This document shows positions 24,176 to 36,769 of a stretch of 64,000 nucleotides of DNA, in pieces. Every line of letters begins with the position of its first letter. The first letter of the stretch is position 1. The notes beneath the pieces were generated by a model. That model was not told where the DNA came from. It did not search any database and saw nothing but the letters and a program-made list of their open reading frames with translations. This DNA is from Branchiostoma floridae (Eukaryota > Chordata > Leptocardii > Amphioxiformes > Branchiostomatidae). Position numbers and translations under genes: made by a program. Location: assembly GCF_000003815.2 (NCBI RefSeq), contig NC_049981.1, positions 19,054,625 through 19,118,624 of the forward strand, written 5' to 3'.

Positions 24176-25929
24176 GTTTCATACTCCACATAGCTGAAGC
24201 TAAAACAAAGTTCTTCCTCCAGCATTTCTTCTCATACATCTAACAGCAATTGTAACAGTTTTGCTATGGTATGTCATTAAAGATGTGTTGAAGAATAGAA
24301 AGGTCTATTAGTCGGTGTCAATCACAATTCACAGCTTCAACGTCTTCCTTCTTGAAACTTCATCTCATCCAGACCACTTAGCCCAAGCATCAATTTGTTT
24401 GATCAACTGATATGGAAATAAATAGCCAGTGTGATGAAACTATTTGGAACACTGACCTACTTCTGTCCGCTGCCACAAGTCCCCTCCCTGCCTAAATTGA
24501 TACAGATGCAGAGGAGGAAATGTACCTGAGGTCATCATTATGCCCTCTCATGTCTGATTGATGTGAGGGACGTTTAATGACAGCTATCACGACACCGCTG
24601 GACCTCAGGAGAAATTTACTAATCTATACAATTTAGTTTCCATAATGTGTCATCAATGTTCATCTTTTGTAGAAAACCTGATGTAAGTGCACCCCTCAGT
24701 GTAAGAGGGAGGAGGGGGAGGGTGTCGAAGGAGGGTCAGGGTGTGGAACAGATTTGACATCTTCCCAGTATCGTGATTTGCTCCATACACACTGTCTACT
24801 TACATACAAGACTCAAAATACCCAAATACAGTCTGTAATCTTCAGAAAAATTTTTAAGATCACAGGTGAAAGTATAAACCACTTGCAATTTTGCAGGCTA
24901 ATAAAATGTTGGACTTAGTATCATGAATCACAATACATAACCATGATGGAGCAGTGTACCAACTTGCAATTGGTATAAGCAAAGGATGTCAAAAGTTTAC
25001 CTCTTGTACAAATATCTTCATCACCAACGCTCTTACCTTAGACATCAATTACTAATGGCCATCTTCTCTAATTACTCTGATGAATTTGCAGTGGGTTGAG
25101 CTTTACATCAGAGCAATGAGAATAAACATCACTTTTTTGCACATTCTTTATCTTAATTCATCTCCTTAATATATCTGCTTCATCTGAACATTGCCAATAG
25201 CTCTTGACAATTTCTTAGGAAGACAAATGGATTTTCTAACCTTTTGGCATCTATCTTTCTAGCAGTCAGAATACCATTCTCTCAATCACTTTGACAGCTG
25301 CAAAGGGGGCTTCCAACAACCATTTGTTAATCACTGATAGTACATTAGACACAACAAATCATATGTGAAAATTTATATATATCTTGTGCCCTATCATTCT
25401 TCAAATCAGTTATTGGGTCAGTTAGTCCTCATTCATAGTGAGCAATTGGGCTGGTCTCAATCATATTGTTTCTGACCTAGGGTGAAGAGATGCTGTTACA
25501 GTTACAATCGTGTAACCCGTAACCTTAAAAAAAGAGTGGCCTTCAGGTCTTGTTACGTGGTGACCATTAAGTAAGAAAAAAAATCAAAACAAAACCAAGT
25601 GACTACAATACCTTCATTTCACAGAGGTAATCAAGCTGCATGTATGTGTTGATTCAATCAAATCGGAAGTACATTACCTTACACTACAGATTTGTTTCTG
25701 TATTCTTAAACTAATCTTATATTTTGTAAATTTAAACTTAATGGAGATGATGCTGTTTTCATCTTAACTTGCTCCATGCATACATTGGTCTAATTTGTTT
25801 TCGTTACATTGATCTTAAGTTCTTACCCGCCTCCTTACCACAGAACAATCGTAAACATATCAACAGACTTTCTAACTTTGATCCTCACAGTTAGAGCTAT
25901 GAACGTCATATGTTAGAAATGGTCATGTT
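24176..25929. other. Non-coding sequence, no element recognised
   Basis: The 24460-24760 stretch is less AT-rich and free of recognised repeats. No exon was found. Confidence 0.4.
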
Positions 25930-26195
25930 GCACAGCTGTAAGTGGCTCTCACTGTTGAGTTCCTGGTCCCAATAAGTTGGTGACTGGGAGACCCCGTTTC
26001 AATTCCTGGGGTCAACATACTTTCAGAAGGGACATAAAATGGGGGTCCCATAATCGACGAGGTGCCTTGAGCATGTAAAAAGGGGGAAAGCTAGCACCCC
26101 CCCCCCCCCATAAAACTATAACCTGCTACAGAAACAGCAAGGAAACCTGCAAGGCACTTATAGTGGTACAATACCAACACACCATATATTCATAA
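25930..26195 (+). mobile_element. SINE family A copy, plus strand, with a 13-C run
   Basis: The head has an A-box-like TAAGTGGCTCTCACTG and a B-box-like CGTTTCAATTCC. The body shares CCTTGAGCATGT and AACAGCAAGGAAACCTGC with the reverse complement of the 4.3 kb copy. A run of 13 C at 26097-26109 lies where the other copies have mixed CCCTCCC-like sequence. Confidence 0.75.
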
Positions 26196-27361
26196 TTGTT
26201 TGATTTGGTTCTTTATCCCCCTTCTTCCCCCTTCAAACCACACAAACACCCATCTTCAAGTCAACAGGGGGCACCACTCTATGAATTGTAGATGATAAGA
26301 GCCTGCAGATATTGACTTTTCCTTGTTTACAATGTAGTAGAAAATCCTGCTCCATGGGAAGTTTGACAGGAATCAGGATCAACAGAGTAGAAAATACACT
26401 CTTATGTTTTCCCACAGTGGTAATCTACATTGTATGAGCCATTCATCAAAGCAACTGTTTTTGTGAAGACTAGATGATAATCTCCTTTTGCTTGCTTGTG
26501 CAGTGGTAAAAGGTTTTTCAGAATAATTTTTATTTTACAATGAAAAATGTCCAATACTTATATTAACAGCAGAATTGATCAACTTTTGATCATTTTACAA
26601 AAATGGACAAAAAGAAAGTACACAAACTGTTGACTAAGAAGACATTAAACATTTTTGTACATATACACATAACGTTAATTCTAGTTGGATCATTCCTTAC
26701 TTGGGTTACATGCTATGTATCATAATAGACTTGAAATCCTTTGTAAATGGATTCAAACAAATTGGATGTTTGCCAATATACTCTTTCCAATCTATGGTAT
26801 AATTCCACATATTCATTAACTCAAACATCGCCGCCACTAGACCTAATGTAGCATGTCAGTTTGAAACCATTGTGTCACAGTTTCTGGTTTTATAATGGTC
26901 ATGTTGGCCAAGTTACGACACAATACACATTGGTCTGTACCTTCTGAACACCCCTTCCTAAAGTAATCCCCTCTTTTCATTAAATACATCTTTTATACCC
27001 TGTTGTAAAGCTCTACATTTGCCAGAATATTGGATAGAGGGGGCAGCTGACAGGGTGGTAAGACAGTTACTTTCCCTTGTACGAGTAGTTGCTCTATTCT
27101 CAAACTGAACTATATTTCAAGTTTTATAGTTCAAAAACAAAAAATGATATATAAGACAGGATAGACGATTAATGGCTATGGGTGGAATATGTTCAGTCTG
27201 CACAGGTGAATCGAATTACGGTAACAAAGCTTAATTATTTAGGGACCATGTTGGAAAATCCTATAAATAGGATGAGTTTATCAAGGCAAGGAAGCTGAAA
27301 ATGGGAGGAAATTCCGGCAGATGTGGGAAGGTGTGAATGAGTGAGGGTACATAGCACCTAC
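26196..27361. other. AT-rich non-coding sequence
   Basis: No exon or repeat family recognised. The minus-strand ORF at 26233-26415 has no supporting features. Confidence 0.4.
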
Positions 27362-27409
27362 CGTGACAGGCTGTCTATCAGACGTCACACTCAGCCCAGC
27401 CATTAACAT
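27362..27409 (-). CDS. Candidate very short first exon, low confidence
   Basis: ATG at 27409 (or 27403) opens 16 codons (MLMAGLSVTSDRQPVT) ending ACG|GTAGGT, a good donor in phase 0. An in-frame stop lies just upstream, so it can only be a first coding exon. It is only 90 bases downstream of the better candidate at 27499-27642. It may be chance. Confidence 0.2.
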
Positions 27410-27498
27410 ACACCGTTACCTCACCATGATGGAAGGTGCACCATCACACAAGAGTGGCAAACACACTAAGGAAGGGTCGGCACTTCACCCGTACGTAC

Positions 27499-27642
27499 AA
27501 TGTCTTGGTCCTGTTTCTTCATGTCCTCTAGCTCAGATTCAATCTCAAAGAACAGCCAGCAAACATCCCGACAGTCCAGTTGCTGAAGACGGCGGCATCC
27601 AATGGTACATCCTAGCAGATAGCAGGAGAGCAATGTTGTCAT
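27499..27642 (-). CDS. Candidate alternative first coding exon A (48 codons)
   Basis: ATG at 27642, with A at -3, opens MTTLLSCYLLGCTIGCRRL, continues with a short Cys/Trp/Phe-rich stretch and an acidic-to-mixed segment (ESELEDMKKQDQDI), and ends at ATT|GTACGT in phase 0. Residues 8-22 match residues 7-21 of the exon at 44631-44771 (YxLGCTIxxRRLxxL, with synonymous differences), and both use the same splice phase. That argues for selection on protein. Surrounding DNA (27.45-27.9 kb) is CpG-richer than average, fitting a promoter. Cysteines next to Arg-Arg suggest a possible palmitoylated membrane anchor; this is inference. The parent gene is not recognised. An upstream in-frame ATG at 27687 would add 15 basic residues. 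Confidence 0.45.
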
Positions 27643-28000
27643 TCTCCCTCCTCGCTGCCCCCTCCTGACTTTACCCCTAATTTTCACGCCAACTTGGTCC
27701 TGCGCATGGCGCTGCCCCCGGCCGTTGTCATGACGGGAAACGCCTCATCCATATCGGGAGAAAAATGTGACAATTAAGGCATCGGGGATGTGATTCCCCA
27801 TCGCGGGAAAGATGACTAATTATGGGAGAAGCAGCAGCAAGTGGGCCCTGAAGCAATGCAAAGCAAAGCAGAAAAAAAAGAAAGAAAGAAAATGCCGGGG
27901 GGGCACACCTAGGCAAGTGTCTCCCAACTTGGCAACATCCGGGCTTGAAAAGGCTGTCAACCTCTCCTGCCCCAGGTGGAAACTACGATACGGACATTAC
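27643..28000. promoter_or_regulatory. CpG-richer presumed promoter of exon A
   Basis: The interval has clearly more GC and CpG than its flanks (for example near 27690-27810) and lies 5' of exon A on the minus strand. The overlapping plus-strand ORF (27812-28195) lacks coding features. Confidence 0.3.
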
Positions 28001-31000
28001 CACATTAAACCTAATAACCCCCATCTGATAGCATCTCAACTGATAACAAAACAATTGCCTTGTCCTGATCCTGCCAATCATCTTCCAAACTGTGGTCAAG
28101 AATCTATCAAACTAAAAGCCACCCATCTTTTCTGCATACACAACTTAATAACATATTTTCCATGCAATGAATATGGAAAAGAGGGAATCGCCTGAAGGAT
28201 AATAAAGCCACACGGCACTCCATTCAACCATAGATGGTCTCGAGAGGCAGATTTGCGCAGTTTATTGTAAAGTGCCAAGTTAACAACATGCTAACCACCC
28301 CTCCTTACATTGTGTGCACCCCCGTGCCCAAAATCACAGCACTGTAGATACAGAAATTTTCCTCTGCCCACATGAAGCACCCTTCAGTGGTTATCACACT
28401 TCAGCTGGAGCCTATCAGCTCAACAGCCCCAACAAGCCACACCTCCAAACAAGCTGACAGATGCAATCATGTCTGAGGTACATGTCTGTACAGACTACAT
28501 AACTAACAGCCTCGGCATAAGGCAGGAAATCTGACTCAATCACTAAGATACCAGACATGTGCTCTAGACTGTCCATCACAGTTGTGGCAGCCAGGGCCTT
28601 CATTGTACGAGGTAAAGATTTCTCCAGTTGTTCCGTTGGGACGATCGGTAGTTTATTCTGGGTCTAGGTGGTGACCGCAGGTCTAATGCCTTTTTGGCCA
28701 AGGCAGATAGCATTTGATTGGTGGGCCAGCTACGTAACCAGCCAATCTATCCTGCCATTGATTTTCAAGCAGGCAAATCCCAAAAAGCCCAGAAAATACC
28801 TCCTGAAACAGCAAAATATTCCACCTTACGTACTCTAAATGGTGTTGATTACTTCTGCGCTTTGATAGCTCCGTAGGGAGAAGACCATATTTGCATGTAC
28901 ACCATGTTGAGATGCCGCGTGCTGTGTGCTAAATCATAGGGTGTGAAATAGAATTTATTGGAGAAGGAGGAAACATTCATTGGATTTCGCCACCCAGACC
29001 AGCAATCTATTTTGATGAGTCTAAATGAGAATAACAGTTCTGTTGGATCACTTAAGGCTCCACCAATCCATCTAGTCCGCCTACCTAGGAAGCCAGAGAT
29101 GATTTAAAGTTAACATATCAATAGCTAAAAGAACTTGTTTGCATATAGAAGTTAATTGGGAAGTCAATGAAGGACAAATGTACCAATCATTCAGTCTGTG
29201 AGTTTCAATGCTGCCAGTCCAGTCATGACTATAAATTACTACATATTGCAGACACTGATTGCCAAGCATTTCTGAGGCTATCTTTAGTATGAAAGAACAA
29301 TCAGCAGATGAACATATAAAAATGTTGTTCTTGAGCCTTCTCCATGGGTACTCAAAGGCACAAGGACAATAGAATGGGAGATATCATCAATGGACACACA
29401 TGTTCACTCATCCCAAAGAAATCAGCACCACGGACAGCACTAGTTATGTAATTTGTTACTAAGTTGAGCTAAGTGCCCCACACAAACATGACCGTCTCAT
29501 GTAGCTTAACTGTCACATTCAAGGGTTACCTACCAATGGTATGGGTTTCAATTACAGCATGCAGTCAGACAGGTATGTTTAATATGGTTAATGCAAAAGC
29601 TGTGTCAACATCTCCCACATAGAGTGGAAGGCTGAAACTGATACTTCCACTCCAAATCCATGTCAGGAAATCAGGGAAAATGTATCAACACTACTCATCA
29701 CACTGAACCATTTGATAGCCTTTTTATTCTTCATATACTATTAGTTTTAGACAAACTATCCATCTTATTACCAATGCTTTTTATGGATGGATCATCAGAG
29801 ATCTATATGGGGTTTGGGACGACAAAGTTCACAGAGGAAATGCCTGTGCCTCCTACTTCCTCTCTTGTGAAGAAAAAGGTTATCTATGGTGATACTTAAG
29901 GACAGTTGATCTGCTTAAGCAGTAGAACCTGTTAGAACTGACATGTCCTGGTGTTATACAACAACAGCTGCCAATTAGCCTTTCCGACACCATTGATAAT
30001 CGTTATGGAGTCCAGGAATGGATCACTCATAGTTGCAGTTTCTGATACCGTTACTGTAGTCAGGAAGTATGCAATACAAAACATTCATATCTAAAAACCT
30101 AAATTCCACTTAATTTCTTTTCAATACAAAATATGTGGATCTCAATTTTGCCTTAGATGAAAATAAAACTAACGAGTAGAGAACAGTAATAGAAGCAGCA
30201 GCCAGGAAAGGAAGAGAAAGTTATGCCCTTCACGGACCTGGCCATACTAAATAGGCTCACCTTCTACAACCTTCCTGACCTGGTCACAGCTTATTTCACT
30301 CTTATTCTATTCTTGTTCCAGCAAAGAAAGCCACAACATTTTTCATTCCCACTAAAAACTATGTGCCAGACATTCTTCAGTCCAAGTATATTGCAATTTC
30401 TACTGGAATATGTTCTGAAATTTACATTAAAACAAGATTTTATCACACCAAGCACCATGCAATAACTATGAAATCAAGATAATATCCATTCTAAAACATT
30501 CACATAGAGCAGGAAATTACTTGAACCCACATGTGACAGCACAGCATCTATTTGGAGTGCTTTTTATCGGGTAAAGGTACAAGTAATGGGGGATTAACTT
30601 GTTAGGTGTGAGGAATGAATGATATAATGACTCTTGAAGTGAGATAGTCACATTATAGGTTTTGCAAGCCTCAGTGGATCTTTAGACATCTATTGGCAAC
30701 ATCACATCCTCGGATTGAATTTTCATCTTTCTTGTTGACATGTGCAGAAGCGAGCCAAGCAGCAATATGATTTTCTGGTCCCCCAAATCCAGGGATGACA
30801 GAGAAGATGGTGTTCTAAAGTAGTGCAGGCATTTTTACAGTAGTGAGCAATTACACAAGCCCACCAGGGAAATCAGCTGTTTCCTACTCATATGCCTAGA
30901 GGTGCTCTTCTCTTACAAAAGACTTCTGCCAGCAGGGGAAATAAGTAAGGCATTCTGCTAAATGTTTGCTCAGCTTCATGTGAAGTTATTAAGATGAAAT

Positions 31001-33396
31001 TAAACTGTAGGTCCCCTCCCGCTACAAGTTTTTCCTGTATCTATGCCAGCATTCTTCTGTTGAAAATTACTTTATACATGCTGACATATTTTCCCTAGTA
31101 AGCATCTATCTATACAGATCATACAGTGCAAAGAGGCAGTTACAATAATTTGATAGGCAAGGGCTTCACAAGAGAACATTCCATATGAAATAATCGGAAA
31201 ACAGAAAATGCTTTTGCAATAATGAATAAAAAGTAGACTCTGATGAAAGTTAATTTACTAAAATAGGATGATGCAATTACAGCTTAGGCACAGGCAGGCT
31301 GGCAGTAAGTGCTCTAGCACTGATTTCTCTGCCAATACTCCCAAACCCATTTACCCAATCTGAATATTCATGAACAAGTGGTGCAATACAAATGGGATGG
31401 GCGCCTTATTTGGACGTGGCAGATTGGAATGGTACAGATAGATGGTCTTGGTAACTCATGCATGGTAATGAAGTTGACTTGTGCTGACCTCCCCTAAAGC
31501 ATGCTGGGAAGATAACCATCAGTGACTGGGGTAGCTGTGATCTCCAAGATGTCAGTAAGGAATATCAAAATGTTTACATTCTATTCAGACAGGAGTTTGT
31601 ACCTTTTTCCCCCATACAATTTGGTGGGAATGTTTAGCAGGTTGTGCACCGTTTCTGCATCCACAGTTCAATTATCAAAAAATCATGTAGCAAATAAGAG
31701 CAAATTAAGTGAAGAAATCAATACTTATCGATCAGTACGAATTGAACAAAGAGCAGTTTATTTCCTTTTTATTAACTCTACATGTACATACTGTTGCAAT
31801 TCTGAAGCCTAATTAAAACTCAGACTGTTAGACTCCGGTGAGCAGTCTAGCTTACATATACTTTTTCTTCGAGTGCTAGGGCTCCAACCATTGGCAACTT
31901 TGTGTTCTGTGAACTCAATCAACAAAAATAGCAGTAAGTCTTGTTCTTTATATATAGGTCATTCATGCTCTTCAACACAGTAATAAGATGTTACAGGTCA
32001 GCAATGATGGCTCACCCCAAATTTTTATTCAATTTTTCCAGCTTGTTAGCAGATTTGACTCCAGAAATTTTGCCATTGCCCTAATACTACATGTTCAGTT
32101 CAGTTCTGTCATCCATCAGGTGACACTATAAAGTTCCTCCAGACGACTACATGTACAACCCAAAATGCGATATAAAAATATACTTAACTGCTCATAAGTA
32201 TAACTTAGTCAATATTCATCATCAAGGAAGGTTTGCAAATCAATGTTATACTAGTAAATTGTTATAGAAAAAATTAACAGTAGCTGCACATACATGAAGT
32301 CATAATATCCTATCATCAAGTTCTATACAGTGAACACCAGATGTGTTATCTGAACAGACTTCGTCCTCTTGCCACAGAACTCAAAATACTGAGTGCATAT
32401 GCACTTTTGCACACCCAAAAGTTTTGACTGTGGGAGCACCAAGATATTTGTGTACAGTTACATACATTTAAGTACTTTAAAAAGATACTACTGTGGGCTA
32501 CAGCATATTATCTATGAAGCTCATGTGTTTTTCAAAGCTTAAAACTGTAATTTTTTCTCTTTAGTCAATGGGGCACTCAATTTTTTTCTGTGCACTAAAT
32601 ATCTTGCTATATTAATTTCAAGCCTTGAGCCATAAAAGGGTCTTCATATTTCATAATTTTGGTGAAGTATTTGACTCTTGTTACGTCATAAAGGGTGATA
32701 TGGTGATCAGAGTCCTTTACAGTTAAGGTCAAACGTTAAACTGTTCATCACCAAGTGCATTACAGCCCTGTCTACAGTTCCTCTATTATTCATTACACAT
32801 TACTCTTGAACCCTTTGTATTAATCCTGACAGGGTCAGGTCCTCAGTTATGTGTAACAAAGGCAACCAATGAATACAATCTCTCAACATAGGGGAGTTAT
32901 AATGGGTGCTGTACCATACCAATCATCAACAACTTATGTCTAGTTTTTGCTGTTGCATAACAATATATTACATATACAGTGTATATGATAAGTGGATGTG
33001 GGTCAGATTTATTCATCATTCAGTTAGTTTGATATGATAAAAGAATAGGAAAAGGGTTACAAAACTAAAATAAGAATACATACAAAGAGAATTTGATGAG
33101 GTAATTTGAAAGAACAAATGAAATGTAGAAAAATTGGAAGGAGAAGAGGACAAACATAAAATGATGGTGTAAGCAACATTTTTGTTATTCTGGCATATTT
33201 TGAACAGACGTTTTTTAGCCAAGTCACCTCATATGTTTTCTAAAAAAATCCAAGAACCAACAAATTAAACTGACGTGGTCCTAGCTATAAAAACAGATTT
33301 TAGATCATTCAATTTTTTAGCTGACAATACAATCGCTACCATGGTACTGTTGATCTTTCTGTACTATCGCAGCAAAATTGATACATTTACACTTAC
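28001..33396. other. Long non-coding stretch, possible intron
   Basis: No repeat family copy, microsatellite or RNA gene was recognised. ORFs at 28415-28603, 29660-29899, 30223-30465 and 31522-31812 lack paired splice signals or family features. A 14-bp palindrome AGTGCATATGCACT lies at 32393-32406. Confidence 0.4.
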
Positions 33397-33505
33397 TGCT
33401 TTTCCACTCTCTGCACAAAGCAGGCCAAAAACATCATAGAGTTAGCCGTCTTTCCTGGCCGCAGCATTGGGCCTCCAGGAAATGCATATGAATCTATCAT
33501 GTCAA
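33397..33505 (-). CDS. Candidate internal exon, unidentified, low confidence
   Basis: A 109-bp open segment lies between a pyrimidine-rich acceptor (TTTTCTTTCTGTTCTGCCTAACTAG, in two parts) and a GTAAGT donor at 33396-33391. It encodes 35 whole codons beginning DMIDSYAFPGGPMLRPG and ending FVQRVEK, acceptor phase 1 and donor phase 2. GC content is higher than in the flanks. Its donor phase fits the candidate exon at 14410-14540. It does not fit directly to the phase-0 donor of the exon at 44.7 kb. No family is recognised; a chance pseudo-exon remains possible. Confidence 0.28.
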
Positions 33506-34337
33506 CTAGTTAGGCAGAACAGAAAGAAAACCAGTATTGAGCAGGGTTGAACAAGTCCACCAACCCAATTGCCCTGGGAAATGGAAAGTGATGATCAGGA
33601 AAGCGCACAGCAAACCCCACTTGCCACGGGCAAGAAGGAGATTTCCATGAGTGAGCTTTTGATATGCTTCTTTGACTGACAGGGACAATACAATGTGGAC
33701 ACTAGGCAGCTAACTAGACAGTCATACACATGACATTGTTATATTTCACAGTCATGGTATCAATCATTGGCCAACACAGGAAAATAGAACCAATAGTAAA
33801 AGAATTCCATTGCTGGAAGTGGAAATACACAGCAAAATATCATTTGAAATGTTTCTTCAGGCAAGTTGATTTTTGTACTTGCCAAATAGGACAGCTAGTG
33901 AATTTTAGAAAACTTGAAGTCCAAGCATTTCAGATCTTACATATCACAGGACAAACAGCTAAAACTTAGGTTAACAACAATCATATCTGAGCCATAAAAA
34001 CTTGTGCCAACTAAGTTACACCCATGGCACCAGTAAAAAATTAAAAGATAGTAACAATGACAATTCAATTAATCTTAATCGACATCTTTCAATCAATAAA
34101 GATACATTGATGATTCATGAAATACACCTAAAGGTATTCTGTAACTGATTTGTAACACAAAGTGTCTCCCAGTTGTGTCAATTTAAAAAGAAATTTGTCA
34201 AGCTGCAATATTACCCACACTGCTAGGTGGAGCTTCAAATAGTAGGTACCAAAAATGCAAGTTTCTACAGAGTCTCTGTAGTGAATATTACTTAAAAGCC
34301 CTAATATTTACTTAGGCCATGTTGATTTGATTAAACA
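33506..34337. other. AT-rich non-coding sequence
   Basis: Nothing recognised apart from chance ORFs. Confidence 0.35.
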
Positions 34338-34687
34338 GATGACATCCATGCCAGCATCAATTTGGGGTCATTTAGAAATAGAAGCTTTCAACTATACTGC
34401 AAATTGTACAAAGGTACAAGTGAACAAATATAGGCCATATCTTGCACAAAATGTCGGAAAATGGATACTAATGTCACAGAATAACAAAAGTAAAAAAATA
34501 AGACATGAAAGAACCAAAAATAAGAATCTATTGCTCGGAATACCTCACTCTGTGTGCTCAGCCGTTTCTTTCAACCTTCCTGACCTCTGAAAGTTTGTGA
34601 TGAAGGCAACTTCTTCTGTGACAAACCTTTTGTTTTTATTCATATGTCACATTAGTTTTGGGGTCCCAGCATATCCATATAATGCAG
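34338..34687. repeat. Copy 1 of a diverged 340-bp direct repeat
   Basis: It shares collinear blocks with 35017-35357: AGAAGyTTTCAAC, GGATA-TACTAATGTC, AGAATCTAT, TTTCAAC-TTCCTGACC, GATrAAGGCAACT and ATCCATATAAT. The copies are about 680 bp apart and clearly old. Confidence 0.65.
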
Positions 34688-35016
34688 AAATCTCTCCTAC
34701 AAGAACACTTAAAACTATTACTATTGCAAATTAAAGATTACGTGCTAACATTGAAAACAAAGTTTCATAGTAGCATTAAACTGGGAGTAAAACCAATCCA
34801 CTTTATGGGTCAACATGTAAAATGTATACTAGGCACTTTTGTGATTAGATTCCCAAGGAGGCACTTTCTGTAATTGAATGTCTCCTTAAGGCTAAACTGT
34901 AAACACAGCGCACCTAAAGCTCTACCTAAAGCCATTTGAGAAGTGCAAATGATTTTGATATACGGCGGCCATCTATTAGCAATAATTACGTAAGCTGTGT
35001 TGAATTGATTCAATTA

Positions 35017-35357
35017 TATGGATAGCATCCTCTTGAGAAGAATTTCCATCAGTTTCAAAAAAGAAGTTTTCAACCATGCTGTAACTCATACAAAGAAGTT
35101 ACATAGCAAATATATGCTATGAGTTAAAAAATACCGGAGGATAGGTACTAATGTCGTACAATGCCAAAGTCAAAGAGATCTGAACAAGCAAAAATGAAGA
35201 ATCTATATAATTGTTAGGTATACCATACTAAGTCATTTTTCAACATTCCTGACCACATAAGTTTCATGATAAAGGCAACTCTTATTTTACCAAACTTTTT
35301 TTCAATTGACTGGCATCAGTTTTATGGTTGCCAGATGATGTCATCCATATAATCAAA
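35017..35357. repeat. Copy 2 of the diverged 340-bp direct repeat
   Basis: It has the same block order as 34338-34687 and the same orientation. Either a local segmental duplication or two members of an unnamed interspersed family would explain it. Confidence 0.65.
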
Positions 35358-35636
35358 TCAACATGGGCTAATTAGCAGTAGATTTGATATGATGAATCTC
35401 CATGGTAACACTTGTTGACCTTAATTTGTTCCATTTTTTGGTAAGAGTCAATTAACACCAATCTAGCAAAAGAGTACTTTATCACTACTACATACTTCCG
35501 TTATATCATAGATTACCTTTGTCCCTTATGCTATACACATTTTATCTTTGCACCTGTGCTTCTGAACCTGGCTTCTGAAATGGTAACTACTTGAAAGGAA
35601 ATAACTTAGTGCTTTATCCAATCATACTCAAACACA

Positions 35637-35640
<4 letters not shown>

Positions 35641-35687
<47 letters not shown>

Positions 35688-35720
35688 ATAAATATATATA
35701 TATATTAGATTTTATATATA
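35641..35720. repeat. (TA)n microsatellite running into an assembly gap
   Basis: More than 40 bases of pure TA are followed by imperfect TA-rich sequence up to the gap. The gap is probably caused by this repeat. Confidence 0.95.
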
Positions 35721-35820
35721 NNNNNNNNNNNNNNNNNNNNNNNNNNNNNNNNNNNNNNNNNNNNNNNNNNNNNNNNNNNNNNNNNNNNNNNNNNNNNNNN
35801 NNNNNNNNNNNNNNNNNNNN
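35721..35820. other. Assembly gap, 100 N
   Basis: Exactly 100 N, a conventional placeholder, so the true length is unknown. Confidence 0.99.
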
Positions 35821-36769
35821 AGTAACCATGATGACCATTCTTGAGTCCAGGTCATTGACCTCTTGTTAGGAATGGAAGAAGAAGTAGAAATGAAGCAAAA
35901 ACAACATGTTCCCTGTGAAGGTAAACATAAACATACCATTCAGAATGAAGACAGCTTGCAGGAACCCTAGATTACCGTTTACTAATACTAACTTGTAGTT
36001 GTACTGAAACATCTATCACCCATTCAACCCCAAACTTTTACAATGTAGGATAGAATAACGATTTATTTGTGAAAGGAATTAATTCCTGCAACATCTCTAG
36101 CAATAGGTACATGCTGTTATGAAAATATAGTTGATAGCATCCAATAATGATATTTTCTTGAAGCCAAATCCAGCAATTCCTTTACAGTAAGGGTTATTCT
36201 AGGCTGCTGACAAAAACGAAAAGAGAAAAATGAGGGTGGGGTTTCCGACCTTTCATGAACAAAATTTTATAAACGTGTTTCATATCTGCCTACTGTTTTG
36301 TTTGGAATCACCTGAAAGTCGGAATTACAAGTGGTGGTAATTTAAAGATGGAGGGCAATTCCCATGGCGTCCAAAGTGAATGCTCTCATTATTGGACTAA
36401 GCAGGGTATCATACTGGAGAAACCACAAAGGAAGGGCGCCAGACAACAAATGGGGATGAATGTACGCCCCTCTGTTACTAAATTGATTAACAAGTCAACT
36501 CTAGAATGCCTCAACCTTGACTAACAGATGTGAAACCAGATTACGGGTGAGCATATCCTCAAAAGGCACAGGGACTGAAAATATTTAGCATTTTGTTTAA
36601 CATCACAAATTCTTTTGAAATGGTCCTCACAAATGCAAACTCTGCGACAATATTGTTCAATCAGATCCCTGTCTTTAAGCTTTCTCGTGATGAAATTGTA
36701 GCCATCTTTTAAAACATGTCTTATTAACTTTTTCTGAGTTACCTGTAGCTAGAGCCACAGATACATCAC
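35821..36769. other. Non-coding sequence after the gap
   Basis: No exon or repeat family recognised. Confidence 0.35.
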
